A DNA stretch of 39,613 nucleotides from an uncultured Caryophanales bacterium (GTDB taxonomy: Bacteria; Bacillota_I; Bacilli_A; Acholeplasmatales; Anaeroplasmataceae): the NCBI GenBank assembly GCA_946407635.1, contig CAMJOZ010000007.1, forward strand, positions 1 to 39,613, given 5' to 3'. Made by a program: the position numbers and the translations under genes. The notes under the pieces were generated by a model, which saw nothing but the letters and a program-made list of their open reading frames with translations, was not told where the DNA came from and made no database searches. Below, piece after piece: positions 23,751 through 32,011 of the stretch; the first letter of the stretch is position 1; the number at the start of each line of letters is the position of its first letter.

Positions 23751-24314
23751 CTATTGCTTTAATTGATAAATTCTGTTGATTACGCTTATTATTCCTTCAC
23801 CAATTTCATCTAAGGTTTGAGGGATTTTACCTTTAAAATAGTCTACAAATAAATGAATTGTACCATTTGTTATAAAATCAATTTCAGCTTTTCTTTTATT
23901 TTTATCATTAGATAAAAAATTAATATGAACATCCTTTGAAATAACTTCATTACATTTATCCTTTAAATTACTAATGAATCTAAGTGGTAAATCAGATAAG
24001 AATATTTTTTTATATAAATCCTCATTTCTTTTCAATAATTCAATTAATTTTTTAATGTAAGTAGGATAATCTAGTGTATGACTTTTTAGATAATCCTCTA
24101 ATAAATAATTTAATAATGTAGTTATTTCATCTTCAAATTCCTCGGATACACTATAAATATCTTCATAATGACTATAGAAAGTTGATTTACTAATATCTGC
24201 TCTTTCAACAATTTCTTTTACTGTAATTTTATTAATATCATTTTTTTCTGAAAGCAATTCAGCAAATGCCTTTTGAATTGCTTTTTTGCTTTTTCTTACG
24301 TTACGATTTTCCAT
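23751..24314 (-). CDS. TetR/AcrR-family repressor divergent from ABC exporter
   Basis: This 187-aa regulator has an N-terminal TetR helix-turn-helix at about residues 10-55: KAIQKAFAELLSEK, ITVKEIVERADISKSTFYSHYEDI. The ligand-binding helical domain (about 70-187) resembles the DhaS-like/TetR_C group found with drug exporters. It is transcribed away from the three-gene ABC exporter, the classic arrangement of a local repressor. An AGAGGT site lies 9 bp before the ATG. Two matching dyads with an AGTACG arm lie in the 173-bp gap, one just beyond its own TATACT -10, suggesting autorepression and control of the exporter. The inducer is unknown. Confidence 0.9.
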   Translation of the reverse strand: MENRNVRKSKKAIQKAFAELLSEKNDINKITVKEIVERADISKSTFYSHYEDIYSVSEEFEDEITTLLNYLLEDYLKSHTLDYPTYIKKLIELLKRNEDLYKKIFLSDLPLRFISNLKDKCNEVISKDVHINFLSNDKNKRKAEIDFITNGTIHLFVDYFKGKIPQTLDEIGEGIISVINRIYQLKQ

Positions 24315-24326
24315 AAAATTTTACCT

Positions 24327-24337
24327 CTTTTCGAACT
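24327..24337. promoter_or_regulatory. Possible third TetR half-site
   Basis: CTTTTCGAACT (reverse complement AGTTCGAAAAG) matches one arm and the A-spacer of the two full dyads. No second arm is present. It overlaps the 5' leader of the TetR gene. Confidence 0.35.
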
Positions 24338-24350
24338 ACTTTAGCAAAAG

Positions 24351-24366
24351 AGTCCGTTTTCGTACT
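24351..24366. promoter_or_regulatory. TetR-type operator 1
   Basis: AGTCCG-TTTT-CGTACT is a 6-4-6 dyad with one mismatch. Read on the minus strand (AGTACGAAAACGGACT) it matches operator 2 except at two positions. It lies directly downstream of TATACT (complement of 24369-24374), a candidate -10 for the repressor gene. Confidence 0.65.
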
Positions 24367-24378
24367 TTAGTATAAAAA

Positions 24379-24408
24379 CTGACTATTGTTTTATATTTCA
24401 ATGATAAT
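24379..24408 (+). promoter_or_regulatory. Candidate promoter of ABC exporter operon
   Basis: CTGACT (24379-24384) and GATAAT (24403-24408) with an 18-bp spacer form a plausible sigma-A promoter. Transcription would start before operator 2, so a bound repressor would block elongation. The -35 match is moderate. Confidence 0.4.
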
Positions 24409-24439
24409 TATACTTGTAATCGTTAAGAAAGTCAACTGG

Positions 24440-24455
24440 AGTACGAAATCGAACT
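24440..24455. promoter_or_regulatory. TetR-type operator 2
   Basis: AGTACG-AAAT-CGAACT has the same 6-4-6 dyad and near-identical sequence as operator 1 in opposite orientation, 32 bp before the first exporter start codon. Two such matches in one short gap are unlikely by chance. Confidence 0.65.
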
Positions 24456-24487
24456 CGAGTATGATTTTGATAAAGAAGGAGGAACTT

Positions 24488-25420
24488 ATGAGTATTATAG
24501 AAGTTAATCATTTAACTAAAGATTATGGTTCTGGAAGAGGCGTATTTGATGTTTCCTTTAAAATAGAAAAAGGAGAAGTATTTGGATTTTTAGGTCCTAA
24601 TGGTGCTGGTAAATCAACGACTATAAGACATTTGATGGGATTTTCTCATCCAGGCCAAGGAAATACAAAAATATTAGGAATGGATTCTTTTAAAGACTAC
24701 GATAGAATCCTAAATAAGGTTGGATATATTCCGGGTGAAATAGCTTTACCACAAGGCTTAACAGGTTATCAATTTATTGATATGATGCAGCATATGTATC
24801 ATGTTAATAATAAAGAAATGTTAGATAAAATGCTTAATTTATTTGAATTAAAGGAAAACGAGCTTAAATGTGATACTAAGCACATGAGCTTAGGCGTAAA
24901 AAGAAAACTTGCGATTGTAACTGCCTTTATGTCTGATCCTGAGGTTTTGATATTAGATGAACCAACATCAGGACTAGATCCTATTATGCAACAAAGATTT
25001 ATTGATTTTGTTATTGAGGAGAAAAAAAGAGGTAAAACAATTCTTTTATCATCTCACATCTTTAGTGAGGTAGATGCAACATGCGATAGAATTGCTATTA
25101 TTAAGGATGGTCGAATTGTAGATGAATTTATTTCAAATGATTTAAAGCATGCATCTTTAAAACAATATCGTATTAGATTTAATGATTTAAATAATTATGA
25201 AAAATTTATTAATGAATATGATAAAAATATAATCAATATTATAAAAGAAGATAAGGAAAAGCTTGTTTTAAATATAACTTGTGAGGATGAAAATATTAAT
25301 AAGGTTATTAATCTATTTACTAAATATAATATAAAGGAATTCAATAATATAAAAGAGACGCTAGAAGATTACTTTATGCATTTTTATAAAGAGGATAAAG
25401 AATTTGGAGGTAACTTCTAA
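24488..25420 (+). CDS. ABC-2 exporter ATPase, subunit 1
   Basis: This is a 310-aa ATP-binding subunit. It has Walker A GPNGAGKST (about 36-44), a degenerate signature MSLGVKRK, Walker B VLILDEPTSGLDP (D and E near 157-158), and H-loop SSHIFSEV, followed by a C-terminal extension of about 90 residues. The ATG at 24488 is chosen because AAGGAGGA stands just ahead of it; an open frame from 24386 would add 34 residues and run over operator 2. The stop overlaps the next start (TAATG). Together with the second ATPase and the permease it should form a heterodimeric exporter for a drug, peptide or lipid under TetR control. Confidence 0.92.
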   Translation: MSIIEVNHLTKDYGSGRGVFDVSFKIEKGEVFGFLGPNGAGKSTTIRHLMGFSHPGQGNTKILGMDSFKDYDRILNKVGYIPGEIALPQGLTGYQFIDMMQHMYHVNNKEMLDKMLNLFELKENELKCDTKHMSLGVKRKLAIVTAFMSDPEVLILDEPTSGLDPIMQQRFIDFVIEEKKRGKTILLSSHIFSEVDATCDRIAIIKDGRIVDEFISNDLKHASLKQYRIRFNDLNNYEKFINEYDKNIINIIKEDKEKLVLNITCEDENINKVINLFTKYNIKEFNNIKETLEDYFMHFYKEDKEFGGNF

Positions 25421-26337
25421 TGGAATTAAAAAATGAAGGTTTAATTGAAATTAAAGATTTAACTAAGGATTATGGAAACGAAAGAGGAGTCTTTGATATT
25501 AATTTAAATATAAATAAAGGTGAAATGATAGGATTTGTAGGAACTAATGGTTCTGGTAAAACAACTACAATAAGATCCATTTTAGGATTTATTAAACCAA
25601 CCAAAGGTGAAGTTTATGTAAATGGTATGGAATCATGGAAAAATCAAGATAAGATTGCTAAGCTTGTTGGATATGTTCCTGGTGAAATAGCCTTCCCTGA
25701 TTTAAAAACAGGTGTTAATTTCTTAAAGAGTCAAGCTGAATATAAAGGAATAACTGATTTAAGCTATGCTGATTCTTTAATAAAAGAATTACAGCTAGAT
25801 CCTAAAGCTAACTTAAAAAGAATGAGTAAGGGTATGAAGCAAAAAACAGCCTTAGTTGCCGCTTTAATGGCTGATTCACCAATAATTATTTTAGATGAAC
25901 CAACTACAGGATTAGACCCATTAATGAGAGATGCATTTTTAAATATTATTAAGCGTGAACATCAAAAGGGAAAAACAATATTTATGTCATCTCATATGTT
26001 TAATGAAATGGAAGATACCTGTGATAAGGTAGCTTTAATATCTAATGGCCATATTATTGATATAGCTGACATGAAGACAATTAAAAATAGAAATGAAGTT
26101 GATTTTAAAATTGAATTTAATGATGCTGAATCATTTAATAAATTTATGAAAATGAGTTTTAAAATTATTAGAATTCAAGAAAAATACAATCAATGTACTA
26201 TTGAAATAAATAAAGAAAATATCAACGATTTATTTTTAAAATTAGATGGATTAAATGTGAAATTTATATCTGAGGTTAAATATACCTTAGAAAAGCATTT
26301 TAAAGAAATTATGGAGGGTAATAACGATGAAAAATAA
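25420..26337 (+). CDS. ABC-2 exporter ATPase, subunit 2
   Basis: This is a 305-aa ATP-binding subunit, clearly paralogous to the preceding one. It has Walker A GTNGSGKTT (about 41-49), signature MSKGMKQK, Walker B IIILDEPTTGLDP and H-loop SSHMFNEM. The start overlaps the preceding stop by one base and the end overlaps the permease gene by 11 bp, so the three are translationally coupled. Two non-identical ATPases suggest a heterodimer with possibly unequal sites. The substrate cannot be read from sequence. Confidence 0.92.
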   Translation: MELKNEGLIEIKDLTKDYGNERGVFDINLNINKGEMIGFVGTNGSGKTTTIRSILGFIKPTKGEVYVNGMESWKNQDKIAKLVGYVPGEIAFPDLKTGVNFLKSQAEYKGITDLSYADSLIKELQLDPKANLKRMSKGMKQKTALVAALMADSPIIILDEPTTGLDPLMRDAFLNIIKREHQKGKTIFMSSHMFNEMEDTCDKVALISNGHIIDIADMKTIKNRNEVDFKIEFNDAESFNKFMKMSFKIIRIQEKYNQCTIEINKENINDLFLKLDGLNVKFISEVKYTLEKHFKEIMEGNNDEK

Positions 26338-28336
26338 TAAAAGAAGATTATTTTCTAAAGCTTTGTTTAAGCAAAGTTGCAAAGCGAATGGATTAATGTG
26401 GTTAATAATAACAGTTGCGGTATGCTTTATGCTATCTTGTGTTATGTTAATATCTGGTACTAGCAATATTTCAAGTGTAAAGGATGGAGTACAAGATACT
26501 ATTATTCAAGAAGTAATTACAAGTGAAATTAAAAAATCATCAATTAATGTAGAGGATAAAGCTTTAAATGGTGAAAAGGAATTTGATTTGAAATTTACAT
26601 CAAAATTTAATGAATTAAATACAAAAGAAAATGCTAATATATTTAAAGCTTATAAGGAAGCAAAAACTCAAGAAGCATATTTAGAATGTGCAAATCTTGT
26701 TAAAGATTTAGTTACAGAAAAAATAACTAATGCAGTAGAAGAAAAAGTACAAAGTGAAGAAAATGAAATTAAAACAGAAATCGCAAATGCTGTAGCATCT
26801 GATATGTCAAAAGAAGAAGCTCAGGCTGAAATTGAAGCTTTAATGGCTCAAGGAAAAGCTCAAAATGAAGCTACCGAAGAGGTTAAAGCTAAATATATTG
26901 TATTAGAAACAAAAAAAATTAAAAATGAACATATTGCTAATGCAAAAGCATCTATTATTGCATCAAAGCAAGAAGAATATACTTTAGAAGCTCAAGAAGA
27001 ATTAGTAAATGAATTAAATGAAATTCAATCAGAAACTGAAGCTGATGTAACAAATAAATTTAAAGAAATGTATGTTATTCCTTCTTATACTTATGCAAGT
27101 GATTCTATTAAATTATATTATGATGAAAATTCAAATGAATATAAGGTTACAATGCTTACTATTAATCCCAATCATTTATTAGATAGCGAATATAGTAAAA
27201 ATAATGAAGAAATACCTGATGAATATATTAATGATTTTTCATCTTATATGTTATCAGATGTTGAAAATTATGAATATAATGATTGCCAAGGTTATTCTTT
27301 ACTTGAATTTATAACAAATGATAGATCTGAATTTTTAGAAAATCGTGCAGCAAAAGCTTGTGCAATGGTTGTTGGATCTAAAATAACTTCAGCAGATTAT
27401 AAAAAAGAAATACTTAATATTTTAAAGGATTATAAGGTCACTGAAGAAAAATATGATTCAATGGGATTTGATTATAAAAATACTTATAAAATTGCTTATG
27501 AAAGTATTGTAGAATTTCAAAATAAATTAAATTATGAATATTCATTAATAGATGAAAATATAAAAGCTAATGAAGATTTATATAAATCTAAAAAAAGTGA
27601 AATTCATGATAAGCTATTTATTGATGTTGCAGGTTCTTTATTAGATAAATTACCCGAAAATGTATCAGATGGTATTCATGAATTAGGCACTATGGATTTA
27701 TATGGTTTAATTGTTGGTTCTATATTCTTTAAAATGGCAGGATTATTACTTCCAATTATCTATTTAATTATGTGCTCAAATTCTTTAATTGCTGGACAAG
27801 TTGATACTGGTTCAATGGCTTATGTTTTATCAACATCAACAAGAAGAAAAGAAGTAACATTTACTCAAGCAATTTATCTTGCAGGTTCTTTATTATTAAT
27901 GTTTATTTGTACAACAATTACATCTTGTATTTGCTTTGCAATTGCTGATGTTACAACTGATTTAACATATTTAAAATTAATATTAATTAACCTAGGTGCA
28001 TTTGTAACATTATTTGCTATTTCAGGTATTAATTATTTAACATCTTGTATCTTTGATAGAAGTAAAAAGGCAATGGCATTAGGTGGTGGAATTTCTATGT
28101 TTTTCTTAGTTGCAACAATGCTAGGTTTATTCGGTTCACCAGTAATTCCTTCAGTTGTTAGAATTTCTGCTTTAAATAATTTCAATTATGTATCATTAAT
28201 TTCTTTATTTGATGTTGTATCAATTCTAGATGGTGGTAATGCTTGGATTTATAAATTAATTATATTAGTTATTGTTGGATTAGTAGGCTATATAATTGGT
28301 TCTATTAGATTTGAAAAGAAGGATTTACCTTTATAA
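26327..28336 (+). CDS. ABC-2 exporter permease with long coiled-coil insert
   Basis: This 669-aa membrane protein has a first membrane segment at about 23-43 (LMWLIITVAVCFMLSCVMLI). A roughly 400-residue, Glu/Lys/Ala-rich helical region (about 50-450) follows, with strong coiled-coil character at about 110-250. The C-terminal block of about six membrane segments (about 460-665) includes MCSNSLIAGQVDTGSMAYVLSTS, the typical ABC-2 permease motif around the GxxA/GSMAY segment. The insert between the first two membrane segments should face outward, as in other large ABC-2 exporters, but here it is unusually long and coiled-coil rather than domain-like. It starts inside the preceding gene behind GGAGGGT. 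A terminator follows at 28431. Confidence 0.85.
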   Translation: MKNNKRRLFSKALFKQSCKANGLMWLIITVAVCFMLSCVMLISGTSNISSVKDGVQDTIIQEVITSEIKKSSINVEDKALNGEKEFDLKFTSKFNELNTKENANIFKAYKEAKTQEAYLECANLVKDLVTEKITNAVEEKVQSEENEIKTEIANAVASDMSKEEAQAEIEALMAQGKAQNEATEEVKAKYIVLETKKIKNEHIANAKASIIASKQEEYTLEAQEELVNELNEIQSETEADVTNKFKEMYVIPSYTYASDSIKLYYDENSNEYKVTMLTINPNHLLDSEYSKNNEEIPDEYINDFSSYMLSDVENYEYNDCQGYSLLEFITNDRSEFLENRAAKACAMVVGSKITSADYKKEILNILKDYKVTEEKYDSMGFDYKNTYKIAYESIVEFQNKLNYEYSLIDENIKANEDLYKSKKSEIHDKLFIDVAGSLLDKLPENVSDGIHELGTMDLYGLIVGSIFFKMAGLLLPIIYLIMCSNSLIAGQVDTGSMAYVLSTSTRRKEVTFTQAIYLAGSLLLMFICTTITSCICFAIADVTTDLTYLKLILINLGAFVTLFAISGINYLTSCIFDRSKKAMALGGGISMFFLVATMLGLFGSPVIPSVVRISALNNFNYVSLISLFDVVSILDGGNAWIYKLIILVIVGLVGYIIGSIRFEKKDLPL

Positions 28337-28430
28337 TAAGAAAAGTCGGTTAAGCTGTTTTTATTAATTGATGTGTTATCTAAGCGTTAGTAAATTGTTT
28401 GATTATTATAATTGCAAAGAAAAAGATATT

Positions 28431-28460
28431 AAGCAGGACTTCTCACCCTGCTTTTTATTT
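28431..28460 (+). terminator. Terminator of ABC exporter operon
   Basis: AAGCAGG (28431-28437) pairs with CCTGCTT (28447-28453) around a 9-base loop, followed by TTTATTTT. It lies about 95 bp after the permease stop and ahead of the 34-bp tandem repeats. Confidence 0.7.
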
Positions 28461-28470
28461 TCACTTAAAA

Positions 28471-28557
28471 TGCAAAAAGGTGTAAATTGGTGTTATAATA
28501 AACTTGCAAAAAGGTGTAAATTGGTGTTATAATAAACTTGCAAAAAGGTGTAAATTG
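28471..28557 (+). repeat. Tandem 34-bp promoter-like repeats before the DUF4143 ATPase
   Basis: Two full copies (28471-28504, 28505-28538) and a partial third (28539-28557) of a 34-bp unit are present. Each full copy carries GGTGTTATAAT, with TATAAT as -10. In copy 2, TTGCAA stands 18 bp before TATAAT, a good -35. The third copy stops before its -10. Tandem promoters of this type would give leaky, copy-number-dependent expression. Each unit also has GGTGTA and GGTGTT 10 bp apart, but the -10 placement differs from the SARP-type sites. Confidence 0.75.
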
Positions 28558-28578
28558 CTCTATAAACAAGGTGATATT

Positions 28579-29922
28579 ATGAGAAGAAAGTATTTAAATG
28601 ATTTAATTGAATGGATGAATGATCCTAGAAGAAAGCCTCTTATGGTATGGGGAGCGCGTCAGGTTGGTAAATCATATTTAATCGAAGAATTATTTGCAAA
28701 AGAATATTTTAAGGATAGATATCTTAAAATTGATTTATCTGATGACGTCGATTTTGTGGAATTTGCTGAAAATAATAGTAATCTTGAAAAAGTATTAGAA
28801 TACATTCAATTACACTATAATTTTATACCAGATGAAAATCATTTGTTGTTTTTTGATGAAGCTCAAGAATGCCCATCTATTGTAAAGATGATGAAGCATT
28901 TTAATGAAAAAAGAAGAGAATTACCTGTCATTGTGAGTGGCTCATTAGTTAGATTAAGAATACATCGAGATAGTAAGAAGACAAATAAAAAATTTTTGTT
29001 TCCGGTAGGTAAAATTAATCAGTTATATATTTATCCATTAACATTTGACGAATTTTTATTGAATTATAATGAAAATAAATATAATTATGTTAAGAATCAT
29101 TTTGAAAATAAAGAGCCAATAGATAAAGTGATACATGATGAATTAATCGATGATTTTAGGACTTATATGTTCATTGGCGGTATGCCAGAAGTTGTTGATA
29201 CATTTTTAGCATACAAGGATAAAATATCAGCATTCAAAGCCGCCAATAAGAAAATAAAAGAAATATATGATGATTATTTAGATGATATGGGATTGTATCA
29301 AACATCTACTGAATCTATTATTAGAAGTAGATTAGTTTATAATGATATTTATAAGCAATTAAATAAAGAAAATAAAAATTTTAAAATATCACAAACAGTC
29401 GAAAATGTTAAAAATAGAGATATGATAAATCCTTATTTTTGGTTAACAACTGCTAATATAGTATTACAAGCATTTTGCCTAAAGGAAAAGGTAACATCAC
29501 CTTTAATTAAAGAAGATGATTCTTTATTTAGAATGTATTTATCAGATGTTGGTATGTTTACATATCAGAGTGGATTGAAATATGAATCATTTCTTAAGGA
29601 TAAGGATAATTCATTATCTGGAATATATTATGAAAACTATGTAGCTACAGAATTAGTAGCTAGAAGAATGAATTTGTTTTATTGGAAAGGCAAGAGAGAT
29701 TCTGAATTAGAATTTATAATTGATGTAAATCAAAGTATAATACCAATAGATGTAAAAAAGGGTAAATCAAAGCTAAATTCCTTAAATGAATTTAGAAATC
29801 ATAATAAAAATGATCTGGCTATTAAAGTTTCATCAAATCAATATGGATATAACGAAGAAAACCAATTAATGACACTTCCATTTTATTATTTTGCTTTTTA
29901 TCTAAATAGTATTAAAGATTAA
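28579..29922 (+). CDS. AAA-family ATPase with C-terminal DUF4143 domain
   Basis: This 447-aa protein has an N-terminal AAA_14-type ATPase with Walker A GARQVGKSY (about 25-33) and Walker B HLLFFDEAQ. The C-terminal DUF4143 region carries the signature LSDVGMF, GIYYENYVATEL and the nuclease-like core LEFIIDVNQSIIPIDVKKGK, with spaced D/E and K residues as in restriction-type folds. The start is ATG at 28579 behind AAGGTGAT; the open frame from 28504 includes repeat DNA and would add 25 residues. These ATPases are abundant in gut Bacillota and their role is still unclear (phage defence and mobile-element links have been suggested). It is monocistronic. Confidence 0.88.
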   Translation: MRRKYLNDLIEWMNDPRRKPLMVWGARQVGKSYLIEELFAKEYFKDRYLKIDLSDDVDFVEFAENNSNLEKVLEYIQLHYNFIPDENHLLFFDEAQECPSIVKMMKHFNEKRRELPVIVSGSLVRLRIHRDSKKTNKKFLFPVGKINQLYIYPLTFDEFLLNYNENKYNYVKNHFENKEPIDKVIHDELIDDFRTYMFIGGMPEVVDTFLAYKDKISAFKAANKKIKEIYDDYLDDMGLYQTSTESIIRSRLVYNDIYKQLNKENKNFKISQTVENVKNRDMINPYFWLTTANIVLQAFCLKEKVTSPLIKEDDSLFRMYLSDVGMFTYQSGLKYESFLKDKDNSLSGIYYENYVATELVARRMNLFYWKGKRDSELEFIIDVNQSIIPIDVKKGKSKLNSLNEFRNHNKNDLAIKVSSNQYGYNEENQLMTLPFYYFAFYLNSIKD

Positions 29923-29981
29923 TGGTATGATGAATCATAAATACAAAAAGATGATATTTGTGAATTGCTGTCTAAAAAAAG

Positions 29982-30017
29982 CCCCTTTATTTTTTAACAA
30001 GCATAATTTTAAAGGGG
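29982..30017. repeat. Inverted repeat before small winged-helix ORF
   Basis: CCCCTTTA (29982-29989) and TAAAGGGG (30010-30017) form an 8-bp stem with a 20-base AT-rich loop. No T-run follows on the plus strand, so a terminator role for the ATPase gene is weak. Confidence 0.4.
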
Positions 30018-30061
30018 TCGAATTTGACGCGGTTAAAATGGAAATCAGATGAAAGCAAAAA

Positions 30062-30289
30062 ATGCCACATATAGTGGCGCAATTGCAATCTAATAATATA
30101 AATGAGAATGTCCCTCACGGAGATTTAGATATTGTTTTTGAACTTATAAAGAAAAATCCGAATGTGACAAGAGAAGAGATGGCCATGTCAATTAATAAAA
30201 CTATAAAGACTGTCCAAAGAATAGTTAATAGATGCGAATATATAGAATATGTCGGATCTGGTGATAAGGGTCAATGGAAGGTTAAATAA
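30062..30289 (+). pseudogene. Small winged-helix ORF, probable remnant of a larger gene
   Basis: 75 aa. Residues about 25-75 (DIVFELIKKNPNVTREEMA, TIKTVQRIVNRC, GSGDKGQWKVK) match the C-terminal winged helix of larger AlbA_2-type ATP-binding proteins or Fic-type proteins, which usually end with a glycine-rich turn and W-x-V. No N-terminal domain is present, no convincing ribosome binding site precedes the ATG, and the frame is closed just upstream by TGA at 30050. It is most likely a decayed fragment. A real small DNA-binding protein cannot be excluded. Confidence 0.5.
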
Positions 30290-30307
30290 TTGAATAATAC
30301 AATTTAT

Positions 30308-30367
30308 GGATGCCATAAAATATTGGAAATGATATATTTGTTTTCATAATATGGCATCCTTATTTTT
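30308..30367 (+). terminator. Hairpin terminator with long loop before luxS
   Basis: GGATGCCATA (30308-30317) and TATGGCATCC (30350-30359) form a perfect 10-bp stem with a 32-base loop, followed at once by TTATTTTTATTT. The T-run supports a rho-independent terminator; the long loop is unusual. Confidence 0.65.
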
Positions 30368-30415
30368 ATTTGTTTAAATTATTTATAATTTATTTTAATT
30401 TTATAAATATTAAGA

Positions 30416-30421
30416 TATAAT
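30416..30421 (+). promoter_or_regulatory. Candidate -10 of luxS promoter
   Basis: TATAAT lies 31 bp before the luxS start and after the terminator at 30308. The -35 region is AT-only and gives no clear hexamer, so only the -10 is offered. Confidence 0.4.
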
Positions 30422-30451
30422 CAAATTAGATTTGTTTGTGAGGTAATAAAT

Positions 30452-30976
30452 ATGAAATTAATAGAAAGTTTTTCAGTAGATCATAGATATATAGTTCCAG
30501 GAATATTTACAAGTCGTGTTGATAATATTAATAATAATTATGTAACTACATATGATATAAGATTAAAAAGACCTAATCAAGAGCCTGTAGTAGATGTTTC
30601 TGCGATGCATTCACTTGAACATATTATCGCTACTTATTTAAGAAATAATAAAGAATGGCAAGATGAAATTATTTATTGGGGTCCTATGGGATGCTTAACT
30701 GGTTTTTATTTAATTTTAAAAGGTAATAGAAAACCACAAGAAATATATCAACTAATATTAGATTCATTCATAGAAGTAGAAAAATATACTGAAGTACCTG
30801 GTGCGACTGAAGTTAATTGTGGCAATTATTTACTTCATAATTTAAATATGGCTAAATGGTATGCAAAAGAATTTAGTGATTATTTAAAGAAGAATAAAGA
30901 TAATCCTTTAATCTTTGAATATCCCAAAACAGAAAGATTAATAACTGATGATGGTAATAATTTTTTTGATTCATAA
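30452..30976 (+). CDS. luxS: S-ribosylhomocysteine lyase LuxS
   Basis: This 174-aa enzyme cleaves S-ribosylhomocysteine to homocysteine and DPD, the precursor of autoinducer-2, in the activated methyl cycle. The metal site is HSLEH (H53, H57, with catalytic E56) and C123 (VNCGNYLLHN). The catalytic cysteine is in GPMGC (C81), followed by L-T-G where the usual sequence is R-T-G or Q-T-G. The length is typical. GTGAGGT precedes the ATG. No pfs or other methyl-cycle gene is adjacent; an oxidoreductase follows 21 bp later and may be co-transcribed. Confidence 0.95.
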   Translation: MKLIESFSVDHRYIVPGIFTSRVDNINNNYVTTYDIRLKRPNQEPVVDVSAMHSLEHIIATYLRNNKEWQDEIIYWGPMGCLTGFYLILKGNRKPQEIYQLILDSFIEVEKYTEVPGATEVNCGNYLLHNLNMAKWYAKEFSDYLKKNKDNPLIFEYPKTERLITDDGNNFFDS

Positions 30977-30997
30977 AATTATTTAAGGAGCCTTATT

Positions 30998-31960
30998 ATG
31001 AAATTTGGAATAATTGGTTTAGGTAATATAGCTAATAAATTTGCTAAAACATTAAATGAAATGAATGAATGTTTATACGCAGTAGCTTCAAGAGATATAA
31101 ATAAAGCAAAAGAATTTGGCAATAAATATAGTGCTAAACAATGTTATGGAAGCTATGAAGAATTATATAAAGATCCTAATATTGATATTATTTATGTAGC
31201 TACACCTAACAATTATCATTATATTAATTCTAAAGAAGCCTTATTGAATGGTAAAAATGTTATTTGTGAAAAGCCATTCACAACTAATCCAGAAGAAGCT
31301 AAAGAATTATACGATTTAGCTAAAGAAAAGAATTTATTTATAATGGAAGCTTTATGGATAGAATTTTTACCTGCTTATAAAAAGATAAAAGAATTAATAA
31401 AAAGTGGTGTAATAGGCGATATTAAAAATATAAAAGTAAGCTATGGATTTGATACTAATCCTGAAAGAAAGAAAAGAAAATTTGATTCTAATCTTGCAGG
31501 TGGTGCTTTACTTGATATTGGTATTTATACATTAGGCTTTATTGATATGATTTTAGATGAAGATGTATTAGATTTTGAATCAAAATATAATATTAATGAA
31601 TATAATACAGATGATTATAGTGAAATAAAGCTAAAATATAAAAATGGTATAGAAGCTTTATCTATCATATCTATTGGACAAGAAATAAAGAAAGAAGCTT
31701 ATATTTATGGTTCATTTGGAACAATATATATTCCTGATTTCCAACAAAATCAAAGATTTAAAGTAATAAAAGATAATGAAATTGAATATGTTTATCCGTT
31801 TGAAATAAATGGATTTGAATATCAAATAAAAGAAGTAATAAATTCAATTAATAAGAAATTAAATGAATCAATTAATTATCCAAGTTGTAAATCAATTAGA
31901 CTAATGAAATTATTATATGATATTAGAATGAATTGGGGCATGAAATTTACTTTTGAATAA
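30998..31960 (+). CDS. Gfo/Idh/MocA-family oxidoreductase
   Basis: This 320-aa NAD(P)-dependent dehydrogenase has an N-terminal Rossmann fold with GIIGLGNIA (about 4-12), the family motif CEKPF (about 90-94), and the C-terminal alpha/beta domain with GGALLDIGIYTLGF (the D-x-G-x-Y/H segment with the usual catalytic position). It resembles dihydrodiol-dehydrogenase-like and sugar-dehydrogenase members; the substrate cannot be assigned. AAGGAGCC precedes the start. It may act on sugars released by the nearby esterases (weak inference). Confidence 0.9.
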   Translation: MKFGIIGLGNIANKFAKTLNEMNECLYAVASRDINKAKEFGNKYSAKQCYGSYEELYKDPNIDIIYVATPNNYHYINSKEALLNGKNVICEKPFTTNPEEAKELYDLAKEKNLFIMEALWIEFLPAYKKIKELIKSGVIGDIKNIKVSYGFDTNPERKKRKFDSNLAGGALLDIGIYTLGFIDMILDEDVLDFESKYNINEYNTDDYSEIKLKYKNGIEALSIISIGQEIKKEAYIYGSFGTIYIPDFQQNQRFKVIKDNEIEYVYPFEINGFEYQIKEVINSINKKLNESINYPSCKSIRLMKLLYDIRMNWGMKFTFE

Positions 31961-32011
31961 TTTCCATAATAATGTTAAAATTATTATATATTTTTTAATA
32001 TGGAGCTTAGC

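Noticed and set aside
24386-24487. Longer start for the first exporter ATPase
   Set aside because: The extension is hydrophobic/irregular, overlaps operator 2 and lacks a ribosome site, while AAGGAGGA precedes the ATG at 24488 where the normal family N-terminus begins.
28471-28557. The 34-bp repeats as further SARP-type boxes
   Set aside because: Box spacing is 10 rather than 11 bp, the second box is GGTGTT and the -10 touches it directly, and a normal -35 is present; treated as a different promoter type.
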